A DNA stretch of 64,000 bases from Paenibacillus pabuli NBRC 13638 (GCF_001514495.1 NZ_BCNM01000002.1:1-64000); one strand, 5' to 3'; shown: positions 36,525-45,980, counted from the stretch's first letter. Numbers and translations are program-made. The notes: generated from the letters alone by a model not told the origin.

Positions 36525-37100
36525 TTACATTTTGAGTGCCTCGTTAATTTTCTGCACCTGTTCGTCAAAATCCGCAACGTCCAACACCGGCGTCATTTCG
36601 CGCGGCACCGGACCATTCGGAATGGAAATCCATGATCGGCATCCGTTGTATTCGGGCAATACGGGAATTTCCATCGGTTCCTTCAAACGGTACACTCGAA
36701 GTATCAATACGTGAAGTGGATCTTTGCGTTTCCACTTCAGGCGGTATTCGGCAAAATCCGCCGTCCACATATGAAGTTCAAGAAGTCGATCCAGCATCTC
36801 CTGATCTCTGATCTCCAGATCCTGTGTCACTTCAGCATATGCCGTGAGACGGATCGTCGAAGCCTCCGGCACCCATTCGGCCAGTGATTCCTCAACATAG
36901 AAATGATCAGAGGACTTTACCAGTTCTTTACGCTGATGTTCGTAAGTCGGATACAGATAGAATGCTGGACTTTTCAACTCAAAACGTTTGGTTTCCTCCA
37001 CAATCCCGCCTTTACGCATCACCATAATCTGGCGACCTGTTTCCAATGCCCGGATTGCGGAGGCCCATTCTTTTAATGCTGGTATCGTTGTGCCTAACAT
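36525..37100 (-). CDS. DUF1802 family protein
   Basis: A 191-residue protein with the DUF1802 signature: LKEWASAIRALETGRQIMVMRKGGIVEE, then FYLYPTYEHQRKELV, and later HVLILRVYRL. No function is established. No membrane segment or signal peptide. A GGGAGGAC ribosome site precedes the ATG. It stands alone between the suf operon and dps, with its own terminator. Confidence 0.88.
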   Translation of the reverse strand: MLGTTIPALKEWASAIRALETGRQIMVMRKGGIVEETKRFELKSPAFYLYPTYEHQRKELVKSSDHFYVEESLAEWVPEASTIRLTAYAEVTQDLEIRDQEMLDRLLELHMWTADFAEYRLKWKRKDPLHVLILRVYRLKEPMEIPVLPEYNGCRSWISIPNGPVPREMTPVLDVADFDEQVQKINEALKM

Positions 37101-37228
37101 AAAGTTGTCCTCCCGAAATCAGTCTTGTCAGCAGTATAGTCGCTTGACGTTATTCTGACAATGTGAATGGGATAAAAGCAAATCTCTATTGGCAAGGCGA
37201 CGAACCAAATCGACCGGTAAGACTGGAA

Positions 37229-37690
37229 TTAGCCCAAGAAAGAGCGAAGCATCCACATATGTTTCTCCAGATCGGCTTTGAAACCTGTCAGCATATCGGA
37301 TGTTGGTTGGTCTTCCGCAGCTTCTGCTACTTCAATACCTTCCTGATACTCGTTCGACAATGTCGCAAAATCCTCAATCAGGTTCTGCACCATTGTTTTT
37401 GCGTCTTCGCCACCTGCTGCTTCCTGGATGGAAGACAATTCAAGATACTCTTTCATTGTAGCCGCAGGGCTTCCCTTGAGGGTAAGGATACGTTCAGCTA
37501 TTTCATCCATTTGTACAGTTACTTCATTATAGAATTCTTCGAATTTTACGTGCAGCGTGAAAAAGTTAGGTCCTTTTACGTACCAATGATAGTTATGGAT
37601 TTTAACATACAGGACGTTCAGGTTTGCCACCTGACGATTAAGTACTTGTTCCACCGATTTTGCTTGATTTGTTTTGTTTTTTGTAGCCAT
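37229..37690 (-). CDS. dps: Dps family DNA-binding/ferritin-like protein
   Basis: A 153-residue four-helix-bundle Dps protein that stores iron and protects against peroxide. The ferroxidase-centre residues span the dimer interface: NYHWYVKGPNFFTLHVKFEEFYNE (His and His/Asp-type ligands) and MDEIAERI. The lysine-rich N-terminus (MATKNKTNQAK) may bind DNA. A TATAAT lies about 20 bp before the ATG; no clear -35 or PerR box. Its position near the suf operon fits iron/oxidative-stress function. Confidence 0.94.
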   Translation of the reverse strand: MATKNKTNQAKSVEQVLNRQVANLNVLYVKIHNYHWYVKGPNFFTLHVKFEEFYNEVTVQMDEIAERILTLKGSPAATMKEYLELSSIQEAAGGEDAKTMVQNLIEDFATLSNEYQEGIEVAEAAEDQPTSDMLTGFKADLEKHMWMLRSFLG

Positions 37691-37989
37691 CTTAATCCCA
37701 TCCTTTTATTATAAAATTAGTCTGACATACACTTGAATCAGGTTCCCTGAATGTGAATGACAGAGATTTACCATTTCGGCACCACCTGATGGCGGAGAGC
37801 TTTGTCGGCGGTATTTCTATCAACCGTCCGGCCTATTTGTTTTTACCCTTGCACAGGAAGTTCGAAACAAGTCTAGTGTGGGTTGTCTCAAAAAAAGGGT
37901 ACAATTCCCCAGCTATTTCCGATATACTGACATATACCAAGCAAAGAAGTGGGTTTTCCTGTTTCTTCATATATATGGAGGTGGCATTC

Positions 37990-39207
37990 TTGTCCCAATA
38001 TCACCCTTTAACCCCCCAGGAAGCAATCGAACTGGCCAAAACATTACCGGGTCCATTTGCGGCAGATGCAAATCTGGCATGTCGTGAGGTTGGCGACGGC
38101 AATCTGAATTTGGTTTTCCATATCACGGACCAGAACTCCGATAGAAGTATCATTATCAAACAGGCTCTTCCTTATGCGAAAGTGGTCGGAGAATCCTGGC
38201 CGCTGTCTCTGGTACGTGCCAGAATTGAACGGGAAATCTTGCAGGAAGAGTATCGCCTCTGTCCGGGAATGGTGCCTGAAGTGTACCATTATGATGACGA
38301 TCTTGCGTTAACGGTGATGGAAGATTTGAGCGATCATGTGATTATGCGCAAAGGCCTCATTGATGGCGGAACATATCCTCTCTTTGCACAGCATATAGGG
38401 GAGTTCATGGCAAGAACATTATTTTTCACGTCAGACCTTGGCATGAACCAGCAGCTGAAGAAGGAGAAACAAGGCAGATTCGTCAATCCGGATCAATGCA
38501 AAATAACAGAAGATCTGATCTTTGATGAGCCATATCGCATGGCTGAGAAAAACAATTATGAGCCTTCCATTGAAGATGAAGCGGAAGCACTTCGTACAGA
38601 TGGAGAACTTCATCTTGAAGTAGCCTTACTGCGCGAGAAATTTTTGACTCATGGTCAAGCTCTGCTTCATGGTGATCTGCACACAGGCAGCATTTTTGTT
38701 ACGCCTGAATCCACCAAAGTTATTGATCCCGAATTTGCGTATTTTGGTCCCATGGGATTCGATGTGGGGGCCGTACTTGCCAACCTGCTTCTCCATTACG
38801 CTTCCCTGCCAGGCCGAATTCAGGATCAGACGGCTCTTCTTGAACGTGAAATGATTTTGCTGGATATGGTTCATGACGTATGGACTGAATTCGAATCCCG
38901 TTTCCGCAGCCTGTGGGCTTCGGATCTGGTTGATCCCATGGCTAAAGCGCCTGGCTATGAAAACCTTTATATACAACAATTATTCAGAGATTCTGCTGGC
39001 TTCGCAGGTGCAAAAATGGTCCGCCGTATTGTCGGACTTGCACATGTCGCAGATATCGATACGATTGAAGAAGCGACAGAACGTGAACGTGCTCAGCGCA
39101 AAGCGCTGGCGATCGGTAAAGCACTCATCAAGCGTAATCGCACTCTGAATACTATCGGTGAACTCCTAGATACTGTAGCTACTGCGGTTACTACCCTCAA
39201 AGTGTAA
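37990..39207 (+). CDS. mtnK: Methylthioribose kinase MtnK
   Basis: A 405-residue kinase of the methionine salvage pathway, phosphorylating 5-methylthioribose. It shows a protein-kinase-like fold with the MtnK-specific catalytic loop LLHGDLHTGSIFVT (near residue 226) and the metal motif VIDPEFAYFGPMGFDVG. The start is taken as the TTG at 37990: GGAGGTGG lies five to six bases before it, while the in-frame ATG at 37975 contains the ribosome site. mtnA follows by 46 bp. I found no SAM riboswitch motif in 37691-37989, a region that contains no other clear gene. Confidence 0.95.
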   Translation: MSQYHPLTPQEAIELAKTLPGPFAADANLACREVGDGNLNLVFHITDQNSDRSIIIKQALPYAKVVGESWPLSLVRARIEREILQEEYRLCPGMVPEVYHYDDDLALTVMEDLSDHVIMRKGLIDGGTYPLFAQHIGEFMARTLFFTSDLGMNQQLKKEKQGRFVNPDQCKITEDLIFDEPYRMAEKNNYEPSIEDEAEALRTDGELHLEVALLREKFLTHGQALLHGDLHTGSIFVTPESTKVIDPEFAYFGPMGFDVGAVLANLLLHYASLPGRIQDQTALLEREMILLDMVHDVWTEFESRFRSLWASDLVDPMAKAPGYENLYIQQLFRDSAGFAGAKMVRRIVGLAHVADIDTIEEATERERAQRKALAIGKALIKRNRTLNTIGELLDTVATAVTTLKV

Positions 39208-39253
39208 CTAAAGGAACTCATAAAGGCTTAACTCAAGGAACGGAGGAACATCC

Positions 39254-40327
39254 ATGACAACCCCTGAACATCAGCCTCTGTCCTCCCTTATATGGAAAAA
39301 GGACAAGCTCGAAATGCTTGACCAGCGTCTGCTGCCTGAAACGATTCTGATGCTGAAACTGTATACACCCGAGGAAGTATGGGAATCCATCCACTCGATG
39401 AAAGTACGCGGTGCTCCCGCGATCGGGATCGCTGCTGCATTCGGCGTAGTACTCGGTGCCAAGGCATATGACGGACTAGCCGTACAAGGCTGGCTGGATC
39501 ATGTAAAATCCATCTGTGCTCATCTTGCCACGTCCCGTCCCACAGCAGTCAACCTGTTCTGGGCGCTGGATCGCATGATGCAAAAAGCCAGTGACCTTGC
39601 TGAATCCGGTGCAAGCATTGAAGATAGCAATGCTGCTCTTGAAGCAGAAGCTCTCTTAATTCAAAAAGAAGACGAAGAAGTTTGCCGCATGATCGGTGAA
39701 AACGCTCTTCCTTTGTTCGCAGACGGAATGGGTGTACTTACACACTGTAATGCAGGCGGACTTGCAACCGCGAAATACGGAACAGCGACTGCACCGATGT
39801 ACCTCGCTCACGAGCGCGGCATCAACCTGAAAGTATTCGCAGACGAAACCCGTCCTGTCCTTCAGGGTGCACGCCTTACGGCCTTCGAGCTCCAGCAAGC
39901 CGGTATTGACGTTACCTTGATCTGCGACAACATGGCAGGCATGGTGATGTCCAAGGGCTGGATTCAGGCCGTTATCGTTGGTACAGACCGCGTCGCTGCC
40001 AATGGGGATGTAGCTAACAAAATCGGAACTTACAGCGTAGCGGTCCTTGCCAAAGCGCACAATATTCCGTTCTATGTAGCCAGCCCACTGTCCACCATTG
40101 ACCTGTCTACGCCATCGGGAGATCTTATTCCAATTGAGGAACGTGCTGCGGAGGAAGTAACCGAAGGATTTGGCAAACGTACAGCACCGCAAGGTGTGAA
40201 AGTATTCAACCCGGCTTTTGATGTCACTCCTAATGAATATGTAACGGCCATTATTACGGAAAAAGGTGTTGTTCGCGCTCCTTTCCAAGAGAATCTGGCT
40301 GCCTTGTTCTCCAAGGATGAAGCTTAA
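39254..40327 (+). CDS. mtnA: Methylthioribose-1-phosphate isomerase MtnA
   Basis: A 357-residue aldose-ketose isomerase, second step of the salvage pathway, related to eIF2B subunits. Family motifs: [31 protein letters not shown] with the catalytic cysteine near residue 164, [18 protein letters not shown], and [20 protein letters not shown] with the catalytic aspartate near 244. It has a GGAGGA ribosome site and is the second gene of an mtnKA operon. Confidence 0.96.
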   Translation: MTTPEHQPLSSLIWKKDKLEMLDQRLLPETILMLKLYTPEEVWESIHSMKVRGAPAIGIAAAFGVVLGAKAYDGLAVQGWLDHVKSICAHLATSRPTAVNLFWALDRMMQKASDLAESGASIEDSNAALEAEALLIQKEDEEVCRMIGENALPLFADGMGVLTHCNAGGLATAKYGTATAPMYLAHERGINLKVFADETRPVLQGARLTAFELQQAGIDVTLICDNMAGMVMSKGWIQAVIVGTDRVAANGDVANKIGTYSVAVLAKAHNIPFYVASPLSTIDLSTPSGDLIPIEERAAEEVTEGFGKRTAPQGVKVFNPAFDVTPNEYVTAIITEKGVVRAPFQENLAALFSKDEA

Positions 40328-40398
40328 TTCGCGAAAGCAAAGTACACCAAGATGTAGTTATGGTTGTAAAGTTCGTTTTCATTTTTGAAAGGATCGAT

Positions 40399-40430
40399 AA
40401 CAAGGGCTTCCCACTTGGGGAGCCCTTGTT
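40399..40430. terminator. Hairpin between convergent mtnA and yunC
   Basis: AACAAGGGCT pairs with AGCCCTTGTT around a 12-base loop. The T-run is weak (TTCATC), so efficiency is unclear. Confidence 0.55.
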
Positions 40431-40450
40431 CATCATTAATTATTCATGGA

Positions 40451-40753
40451 CTAGATCATCTTGAGTAATGCTTCTACACCCGTCATGCCAACCGTTATGC
40501 CTATCGCTTCTGCTTCCGTTGTCACCGACTCCATAGGTGCATGCAGCAGCTGGTCCAATGTGCGCACGCCAACCGCCCGAGCTGCAATAATTTTGCGATC
40601 CCCAAGCTTCTCATTAAGTAATCCCACATCGAGTGCTCCGCACATGATATATCCTTTGGATGTATTAATCGTCAGTAATGTCGTTTTGGGCAGCTTCACC
40701 TCTACCCCGACCAAGACATGCTCTCCAACCACAATCGGCTCCATTGTCACCAT
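40451..40753 (-). CDS. yunC: YunC-like DUF1805 family protein
   Basis: A 100-residue protein of the DUF1805 family, as in Bacillus YunC. It shows VKLPKTTLLTINTSKGYIMCGALDVGLLNEK and the conserved RAVGVRTLDQLLHAPMESVT, then GMTGVEALLKM. The function is not known. The start is put at ATG 40753, which gives the usual length; a longer form from 40780 would place GGAGG inside the gene. The ribosome site GGAGGTG is about 12 bases from this ATG, longer than usual. In Bacillus yunC is near yunD; here they are 13 kb apart. Confidence 0.87.
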   Translation of the reverse strand: MVTMEPIVVGEHVLVGVEVKLPKTTLLTINTSKGYIMCGALDVGLLNEKLGDRKIIAARAVGVRTLDQLLHAPMESVTTEAEAIGITVGMTGVEALLKMI

Positions 40754-40983
40754 AATTTCCCGATACACCTCCTCTTCCACAGGTCACGATAATTGTATGC
40801 CTGTTGCTGAATTGCCGTGTGGACACCTGCGGAAAAGGGATGGAAATGCTTATATTCTGCTTCAATTCGCCAATTCGGCTACTTATTTTCTATGTCTCCA
40901 GCACTATGATTATTGGTATTTTAATGATATAGTGTATTGAAGCGTTTTATAAGCTGACATATCTTTTAACGGGGCTGGGATGA

Positions 40984-41568
40984 ATGAAAGAAACCTTATC
41001 CAACAAAGAAGAAATCGGCTTTTTATTTAATGTCGATATTCTTATTAAGAGCCGCTCGAATGCATTGGCACTGCAGTCCCTGTTGGAGTTCATAAACAAA
41101 GAGGAACAAATTGCAGACTTTCGGATTCAATCGGGCATAGAGCTTGGCAAAATTATCGAAGTGACACTCCAGTCCAAGAAGGACGCCTTCGCTTCACTTC
41201 ATAAAGGACGAAAAAAATCACAACCTAATGAAGAACAGAAGACGTCTTCTCCAACACAAGCGACGGCTTCACCTGTTCCTGTTCCAGCCGCACCGCAGAA
41301 CCAGACAGAAACACCTGCTTCCCAGAAAACGCCTTCGGCCGAACCACTCAACACTACCAACGGGAATTCATTCGACGTATGGATTGATACCCTGATCAAA
41401 GAGAACCGGCTTACACGGATTGTTGTGAACAACAAGAACGGCAAACATCAGAGCATTCCCTGTCGCATCTTGAATTTTGACCGGGAAAACAGTATTGTGA
41501 GCGTCTACCATGTGGATGAAAAACAAGTGTATTCGTTCCGAACCAATGAAATCGATGAGTTTCTCTAA
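40984..41568 (+). CDS. Bipartite hypothetical protein with proline-rich linker
   Basis: A 194-residue protein I do not recognise. An N-terminal globular part (about residues 1-72, IGFLFNVDILIKSRSNALALQ) is followed by a linker rich in P, T, S and A (about 75-128). A C-terminal part (about 130-194) has alternating strands (FDVWIDTLIKENRLTRIVV, IPCRILNFDRENSIVSVYHVDE, VYSFRTNEIDEFL). The C-terminal pattern is reminiscent of small beta-barrel or Hfq-like folds, but this is only a guess. The start is ATG after GGGGCTGGG. It stands alone with a terminator behind it. Confidence 0.7.
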   Translation: MKETLSNKEEIGFLFNVDILIKSRSNALALQSLLEFINKEEQIADFRIQSGIELGKIIEVTLQSKKDAFASLHKGRKKSQPNEEQKTSSPTQATASPVPVPAAPQNQTETPASQKTPSAEPLNTTNGNSFDVWIDTLIKENRLTRIVVNNKNGKHQSIPCRILNFDRENSIVSVYHVDEKQVYSFRTNEIDEFL

Positions 41569-41585
41569 CTTAATCAGCATTTAAC

Positions 41586-41637
41586 CAAAAGCAACTTACG
41601 AGGGAATTTCACACATTTCCTACGCAAGTTGCTTTTT
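41586..41637. terminator. Bidirectional terminator
   Basis: AAAGCAACTT pairs with AAGTTGCTTT; outside flanks are A-rich on the left and T-rich on the right. It separates two convergent genes. Confidence 0.7.
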
Positions 41638-41706
41638 CTGATGTTCTTTCATGTAACAACTAAATGGCACATTACAGGTTTTGCAGATACGCAGGCTTGA
41701 AGATGA

Positions 41707-42093
41707 TTAAGAGCGATCTTTGCCCCGCTGCCATACGTCGATTGCCAATAACAGCCACCCAACAATAAAGGCCACTCCACCAATTGGTGTGATTGCTCCC
41801 AACATTTTATTACCTGAAATACTCAAGACATACAGACTGCCCGAGAAAATGATAATTCCGACGAACAGTAGGCGAGCTGCCCATTTAAGCTTGGCGGACG
41901 GTCCCAACTGACCTGCGGTTAAACCAATAATGAGCAGTGCGATTGCATGTATCATGTGATACTGTACTCCAGTTTCATACACTGCTATGGCATCTGCTCC
42001 AATTTGATCCTTGAGCATATGGGCACCAAATGCACCTATTGCGACAGACAGCATCGTCAATACAGCACCAACCATCATCCATTTCCGTTGCAT
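41707..42093 (-). CDS. DUF423 family membrane protein
   Basis: A 128-residue protein with four transmembrane helices. It matches DUF423 (YwdK type): GAVLTMLSVAIGAFGAHMLK, the conserved YHMIHAIALL, and IFSGSLYVLSISG followed by TPIGGVAFIVGWLLLA. No function is established. The gene stands alone; 42094-42371 holds no recognisable feature. Confidence 0.9.
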   Translation of the reverse strand: MQRKWMMVGAVLTMLSVAIGAFGAHMLKDQIGADAIAVYETGVQYHMIHAIALLIIGLTAGQLGPSAKLKWAARLLFVGIIIFSGSLYVLSISGNKMLGAITPIGGVAFIVGWLLLAIDVWQRGKDRS

Positions 42094-42371
42094 GTGCTTC
42101 TCTCCCTCAATTCAATCTCTCACTATTATTTTAGCGAATCCTTGTCGTGTTTACCAGCGAGCTACCGTGTCTGAGCGCAAGCATATGTCTGCTTATATAT
42201 AGTTTGTTCATCTTTTTCCTCGAAAACGGTGAAAACTGGCTTAAAACCTTGATTTTTATCGATAATTATGGAAAAGTAAAAAGGTGTGTCTACATGCTCT
42301 GATGAGAATCATAACATCCCGATGGGGTTAATTACATTCATGACAACAACTAAGGGAGAGATAAACCATTT

Positions 42372-42842
42372 ATGGACAACCATCATAACCAGAATAACTA
42401 CAATTCTTATCCATCCGGCTCGGGCTCAGATCATTCAGATCCCGACCATTCGTTTACGCCTTATCCACCAGCACCGGAAGATCGTTCTTTGGATCGGCTC
42501 AAGCATTCCGGCCCTGGCATTGCAAGCTTCGTGATTGGTTTGGTTTCAATCATTGGCTGCATATTAACTATCTTTATGGCTACTTTGGCTATAAACAACT
42601 CCATTGGCATTGTAACCACACCGATTCAAGTGGAAGAAATAGCGCTGCATCCAGCTGTCGTTCTGGCTTCACTCTCCATTCTTGTTTGTCTCGTGCTTAA
42701 CCTGGCCGGACTCATACTAGGCGTGATCGGTCTTGTTCTGAAGAACCGGAAGAAGGTCTTTGCCATTATCGGAACGTTGCTTAATGGGATCATGATTCTG
42801 GCCACAGCAGGGCTTGTTATTGCAGGCATCTACATGATATAA
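42372..42842 (+). CDS. DUF4190/DUF4064-like small membrane protein
   Basis: A 156-residue protein. The first 40 residues are a hydrophilic tail rich in N, S, P, D and Y. Three transmembrane helices follow (about 48-72, 92-119 and 128-153). GIASFVIGLVSIIG and LAGLILGVIGLVLKNRKKVFAIIGTLLNG fit the DUF4190/DUF4064 pattern. A short GGGAGAG ribosome site lies before the ATG. It is 37 bp before degV on the same strand. Function unknown. Confidence 0.75.
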   Translation: MDNHHNQNNYNSYPSGSGSDHSDPDHSFTPYPPAPEDRSLDRLKHSGPGIASFVIGLVSIIGCILTIFMATLAINNSIGIVTTPIQVEEIALHPAVVLASLSILVCLVLNLAGLILGVIGLVLKNRKKVFAIIGTLLNGIMILATAGLVIAGIYMI

Positions 42843-42879
42843 AAGCTTATACAAATTTTCGTATCCAAAGGAGAATGAC

Positions 42880-43728
42880 ATGTCACGAATCAAAATTTTC
42901 ACGGACAGCACAAGTGATCTGGCCCCAGCATGGATCCAGCAGCACGATATTGGTATCATTCCTTTATATGTCGTATTTGGTGACGAATCACTGAAGGACG
43001 GTGCTGAAATCAAGCCAGAGCAGCTCTATGAACGTGTAAGCAGGGACGGGCGTCTTCCCAAAACGGCAGCACCTTCCCCTGCTGATTTCCTGACGGCATT
43101 TCAACCTTACATAGAACAAGGACATGATATTTTATATATCAGCTTGTCTTCTGAACTTTCGTCAACATACCAAAATGCGATATTGGCCAGTTCTGAATTT
43201 CCGGAAGGACGCATTTCTGTCGTCGATTCTCTGAATCTGTCTTCCGGGATTGCTTTGATGGTGATGAAGGCTGTTCATGCAGCAGAAAAAGGACAGAGTC
43301 TCAGGGAAATCACCCATCTCGTTGAAGCGATTAAACCGAATGTCCGAACTGAATTTGTCATCGATACACTGGAGTATCTGCATAAGGGCGGACGCTGCTC
43401 TGGTATGCAGAACCTTATTGGCAGCCTGCTGAAAATAAGGCCGGTCATTCGGGTAGCGGATGGCAAAATGTCACCAGCGTACAAAGTCCGTGGCAAACGC
43501 GAAAAAGCTCTCGAACAAATGCTCCAAAACACACTTAGCCACAAGAAACAGATCGATCCAGATCTCGTTATTGTCGTCCATACCATGGCTGAGGAAGATG
43601 CGCTTGGTTTACAGAAGTCACTGCAGGAGCAGACAGGAGCACGAGTGGAGTTAACTACAGCTGGCTGCGTAATATGCAGTCACTGTGGTCCCAAAACGAT
43701 CGGAATCATTTATAACACGGTTCTATAA
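42880..43728 (+). CDS. DegV family fatty-acid-binding protein
   Basis: A 282-residue DegV (FakB-type) protein that binds a fatty acid and hands it to a fatty acid kinase. The N-terminal FTDSTSDLAP and the DG..I..EQLYERV, SAAPSP-type (here TAAPSPADF), LSSELSSTYQNA, and VDSLNLSSGIALMVM motifs are typical. The EYLHKGGRCSG and IRPVIRVADGKM stretches complete the second domain. A fakA partner is not in the window. An AAAGGAG ribosome site precedes the ATG. Confidence 0.94.
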   Translation: MSRIKIFTDSTSDLAPAWIQQHDIGIIPLYVVFGDESLKDGAEIKPEQLYERVSRDGRLPKTAAPSPADFLTAFQPYIEQGHDILYISLSSELSSTYQNAILASSEFPEGRISVVDSLNLSSGIALMVMKAVHAAEKGQSLREITHLVEAIKPNVRTEFVIDTLEYLHKGGRCSGMQNLIGSLLKIRPVIRVADGKMSPAYKVRGKREKALEQMLQNTLSHKKQIDPDLVIVVHTMAEEDALGLQKSLQEQTGARVELTTAGCVICSHCGPKTIGIIYNTVL

Positions 43729-43730
43729 GT

Positions 43731-43776
43731 AAAAGGGCATCCTGGGCTATAATAGCTCGGGATGCCCTTCTTTATG
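43731..43776. terminator. Terminator between degV and pdaA
   Basis: AAAGGGCATCC pairs with GGATGCCCTT over an interrupted loop (CTATAATAG inside), followed by CTTTAT. Converging genes share it. Confidence 0.7.
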
Positions 43777-43789
43777 TTGAAGCCGTATA

Positions 43790-44569
43790 TTAGTAACTTT
43801 TCGTTTTTAGATCATTCAAATTTTTGAATGCATATCCTTGTTTGCGAGCCTCATCAATAATGGAGCCCAAGGCCTCCGTATTGTCTTTCGAGACGGAATG
43901 AAGCAGAATGACTGCACCCGGATGCAGCTGTTTCAAAACTTGCTGACGCGCGTAGTCTGCCCCTCTTTGAACTTTGGTATCCCAATCTTTATAGGCAACG
44001 GACCAGAATACATTGACATAACCCTGGGCATGACTCTCCGCAAGCGTCCGGTTATTGAAAATTCCGCGCGGTGGCCGCAAAAAAGTCGCTTGCTGACCCG
44101 TCAACCGATTAACCTCTGATCGAACCTGATCAAGCTCTGTTCTCAATTTCTCATTGGAAACCCTGGTCATATCGGGATGGCTCCAGGAATGGTTACCTAC
44201 AATATGCCCTTCTGCTGCCATTCGTTTTACCAGTTCAGGCTGATCCTTCAGATAATGTCCGGTAACAAAAAAAGCAGCGGGTACTTTCTTGTCACGAAGA
44301 ACATCCAAAATGGCTGGGGTAAACCCGTTCTCATAACCATTATCAAATGTAAGGTACAATTCTTTCTGTTTGGTATCCCCCAGGAAGATGGCATCATTAT
44401 TTTGTAAAATCTGTTTAAACCCTTCCTGATCAATGGAAGGCAACTGGCCGTTTTGACTTTTTTTGAAGCCAAAGTGATAAGCTCCGTTTATAGGCGATGC
44501 TTCAGTCTGTGCCGGTAATATACCGAAAGTCAATATCGCCAGCAACATGTAAAGAACCATTCGCTTCAT
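43790..44569 (-). CDS. pdaA: Spore cortex muramic delta-lactam de-N-acetylase PdaA
   Basis: A 259-residue secreted polysaccharide deacetylase needed to form muramic delta-lactam in the spore cortex. A signal peptide covers about residues 1-24 (LYMLLAILTFGILPAQTEA). Deacetylase motifs: LTFDNGYENGFTP (motif 1, with N for the second D as in PdaA), HSWSHPDMT (motif 2) and RPPRG (motif 3). The WSVAYKDWD and LLHSVS motifs follow. The start is the ATG at 44569 after AGGAGCGG; the frame opens further up but lacks a ribosome site. Confidence 0.92.
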   Translation of the reverse strand: MKRMVLYMLLAILTFGILPAQTEASPINGAYHFGFKKSQNGQLPSIDQEGFKQILQNNDAIFLGDTKQKELYLTFDNGYENGFTPAILDVLRDKKVPAAFFVTGHYLKDQPELVKRMAAEGHIVGNHSWSHPDMTRVSNEKLRTELDQVRSEVNRLTGQQATFLRPPRGIFNNRTLAESHAQGYVNVFWSVAYKDWDTKVQRGADYARQQVLKQLHPGAVILLHSVSKDNTEALGSIIDEARKQGYAFKNLNDLKTKSY

Positions 44570-44723
44570 GGCTATCCGCTCCTGTTCCTGAAAATTTCGG
44601 TTTGTCGTTTCCATCACGAACACCTTCAGGTAATATGCCACAGGAACAGCTGATGTATGTAATTTTGAATCACAAATCACTTCACATACAAGAACCCGTA
44701 GGCTCCCACTCCCATCTCTTCAT

Positions 44724-45122
44724 TCAAAATCGCTTTTGGTCTCGTTCAGGATGATGAAACAATTCAAGTAATGTCTGAGGTTTGCCACTGGAAGCGAGCC
44801 ACTCTCGAACCATTTCTATGGCGCGGGTCTGCCCGTCTCCGCTATCACGCCAGGTCAGCAGCTCAATAACCTTAATAATCAAGGCAGACATATTATGGTT
44901 ATCGTGTTCAGATCGATCTGCCCGCAATTTGTGGTACAAGGCTTCTTGCTCCCAATCAAGCAAAATCTCGTCACCAATAGTAGGTTTCATCAATGTATAT
45001 GCCCGGCCGCACTCTGAACAACGAACTGCACTGATTTGCTCCTGAGCAAAGCTTACTCGAATGTCCTGCCCGCAATCCGCGCATTGGAAATAAACCTGTA
45101 TGTTGTGTATGTTATCGTCCAT
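44724..45122 (-). CDS. Zinc-ribbon hypothetical protein
   Basis: A 132-residue protein with a zinc-ribbon at the N-terminus, FQCADCGQDIRV and RCSECGRAY (two CxxC pairs, about residues 14-38). The rest is helical with acidic and basic patches (WEQEALYHKLRADRSEHDNHN), possibly a binding scaffold. No catalytic motif is seen. A GGAGGAAG ribosome site precedes the ATG. Function unknown. Confidence 0.72.
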   Translation of the reverse strand: MDDNIHNIQVYFQCADCGQDIRVSFAQEQISAVRCSECGRAYTLMKPTIGDEILLDWEQEALYHKLRADRSEHDNHNMSALIIKVIELLTWRDSGDGQTRAIEMVREWLASSGKPQTLLELFHHPERDQKRF

Positions 45123-45206
45123 GTTGGTCTTCCTCCTGCTATGTATGTACTACATCTATACCCGAAATGTCGATGACTCACGCTAAAATTGTTCAAATTC
45201 ACAAGG

Positions 45207-45215
45207 TGCTATAAT
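45207..45215 (+). promoter_or_regulatory. Extended -10 promoter of cysC
   Basis: TGCTATAAT combines a perfect TATAAT (45210-45215) with the upstream TG of an extended -10. The best -35 nearby is a weak TTGTTC. It lies about 57 bp before the cysC ATG. No riboswitch motif is apparent. Confidence 0.55.
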
Positions 45216-45271
45216 CTTGTAAATATGTTAAAATATTATACATATCATGAGTAGGAAGAGGCGGGATATCC

Positions 45272-45910
45272 ATGTCGAAGGAAGAACGTAACATTACCTG
45301 GCAGCAATCCAGCTTAAACAGACAGGATCGGGAGAAACATAACGGACATCGAAGTTGTGCCTTATGGTTCACCGGGTTATCTGGTGCAGGAAAATCCTCT
45401 CTAGCATTTGCTTTGGAGCAGTACCTGCACGAAAAGGGAGTTCATGGTTATGTCCTTGATGGGGATAACGTACGACATGGACTGAATCGGGATCTTGGCT
45501 TCACGGCGGAGGATCGGCAAGAAAATCTGCGCCGAATCGGTGAAGTATCCAAGTTGATGGTAGATGCCGGGTTATTTGTTCTTTCTGCCTTTATCTCACC
45601 TCATGCACAGGATCGGGAGATGGTTAAACAACTCTTTGAAGCTGATGATTTCATTGAAATCTATGTTCGTTGCTCCATTGAAGAGTGTGAGCGGCGTGAT
45701 CCGAAAGGTCTTTACAAAAAAGCCCGCAGCGGTGACATTCCGCATTTCACAGGAATATCTGCTCCCTATGACATTCCGGAGAGCCCTTCCCTTGTCATCG
45801 ATACCGAGGAGTTGTCCATTGATGAAGCCGTGCAGGAAATCGTGCAGCATCTGGAACGGATCGGGGCCCTTAAGCTAACAAATCCTGTAAGTAATGCTAT
45901 GGTTCATTAA
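45272..45910 (+). CDS. cysC: Adenylylsulfate (APS) kinase CysC
   Basis: A 212-residue APS kinase that makes PAPS from APS and ATP. The P-loop is WFTGLSGAGKSSLA (residues 32-45). APS-binding motifs are DGDNVRHGLNRDLGF and RRIGEVSKLMVDAG; FISPHAQDRE and DPKGLYKKARSG complete the fold. No sulfate transporter, ATP sulfurylase or APS reductase gene is nearby. It stands as a lone gene convergent with the lasso operon, whose last upstream-end gene is a sulfotransferase that needs PAPS. A terminator separates them. Confidence 0.95.
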   Translation: MSKEERNITWQQSSLNRQDREKHNGHRSCALWFTGLSGAGKSSLAFALEQYLHEKGVHGYVLDGDNVRHGLNRDLGFTAEDRQENLRRIGEVSKLMVDAGLFVLSAFISPHAQDREMVKQLFEADDFIEIYVRCSIEECERRDPKGLYKKARSGDIPHFTGISAPYDIPESPSLVIDTEELSIDEAVQEIVQHLERIGALKLTNPVSNAMVH

Positions 45911-45948
45911 ATCGTTGGTTACGGACAATCGTTACTAAAAGAGACATA

Positions 45949-45980
45949 AAAGGCGCAGCCTCAATGGTGCGCCTTTTTCA
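45949..45980. terminator. Terminator between cysC and the lasso operon
   Basis: AAAAGGCGCA pairs with TGCGCCTTTTT over a ten-base loop. A-run and T-run flanks serve both converging transcripts. Confidence 0.85.

Noticed and set aside
37691..37989. SAM-I riboswitch before mtnK
   Set aside because: The conserved core motifs and a terminator are not found in this leader by eye.
45272..45910. cysC as a member of the lasso transcript
   Set aside because: It is on the opposite strand, has its own extended -10 promoter and is separated by a bidirectional terminator; only a functional link is proposed.
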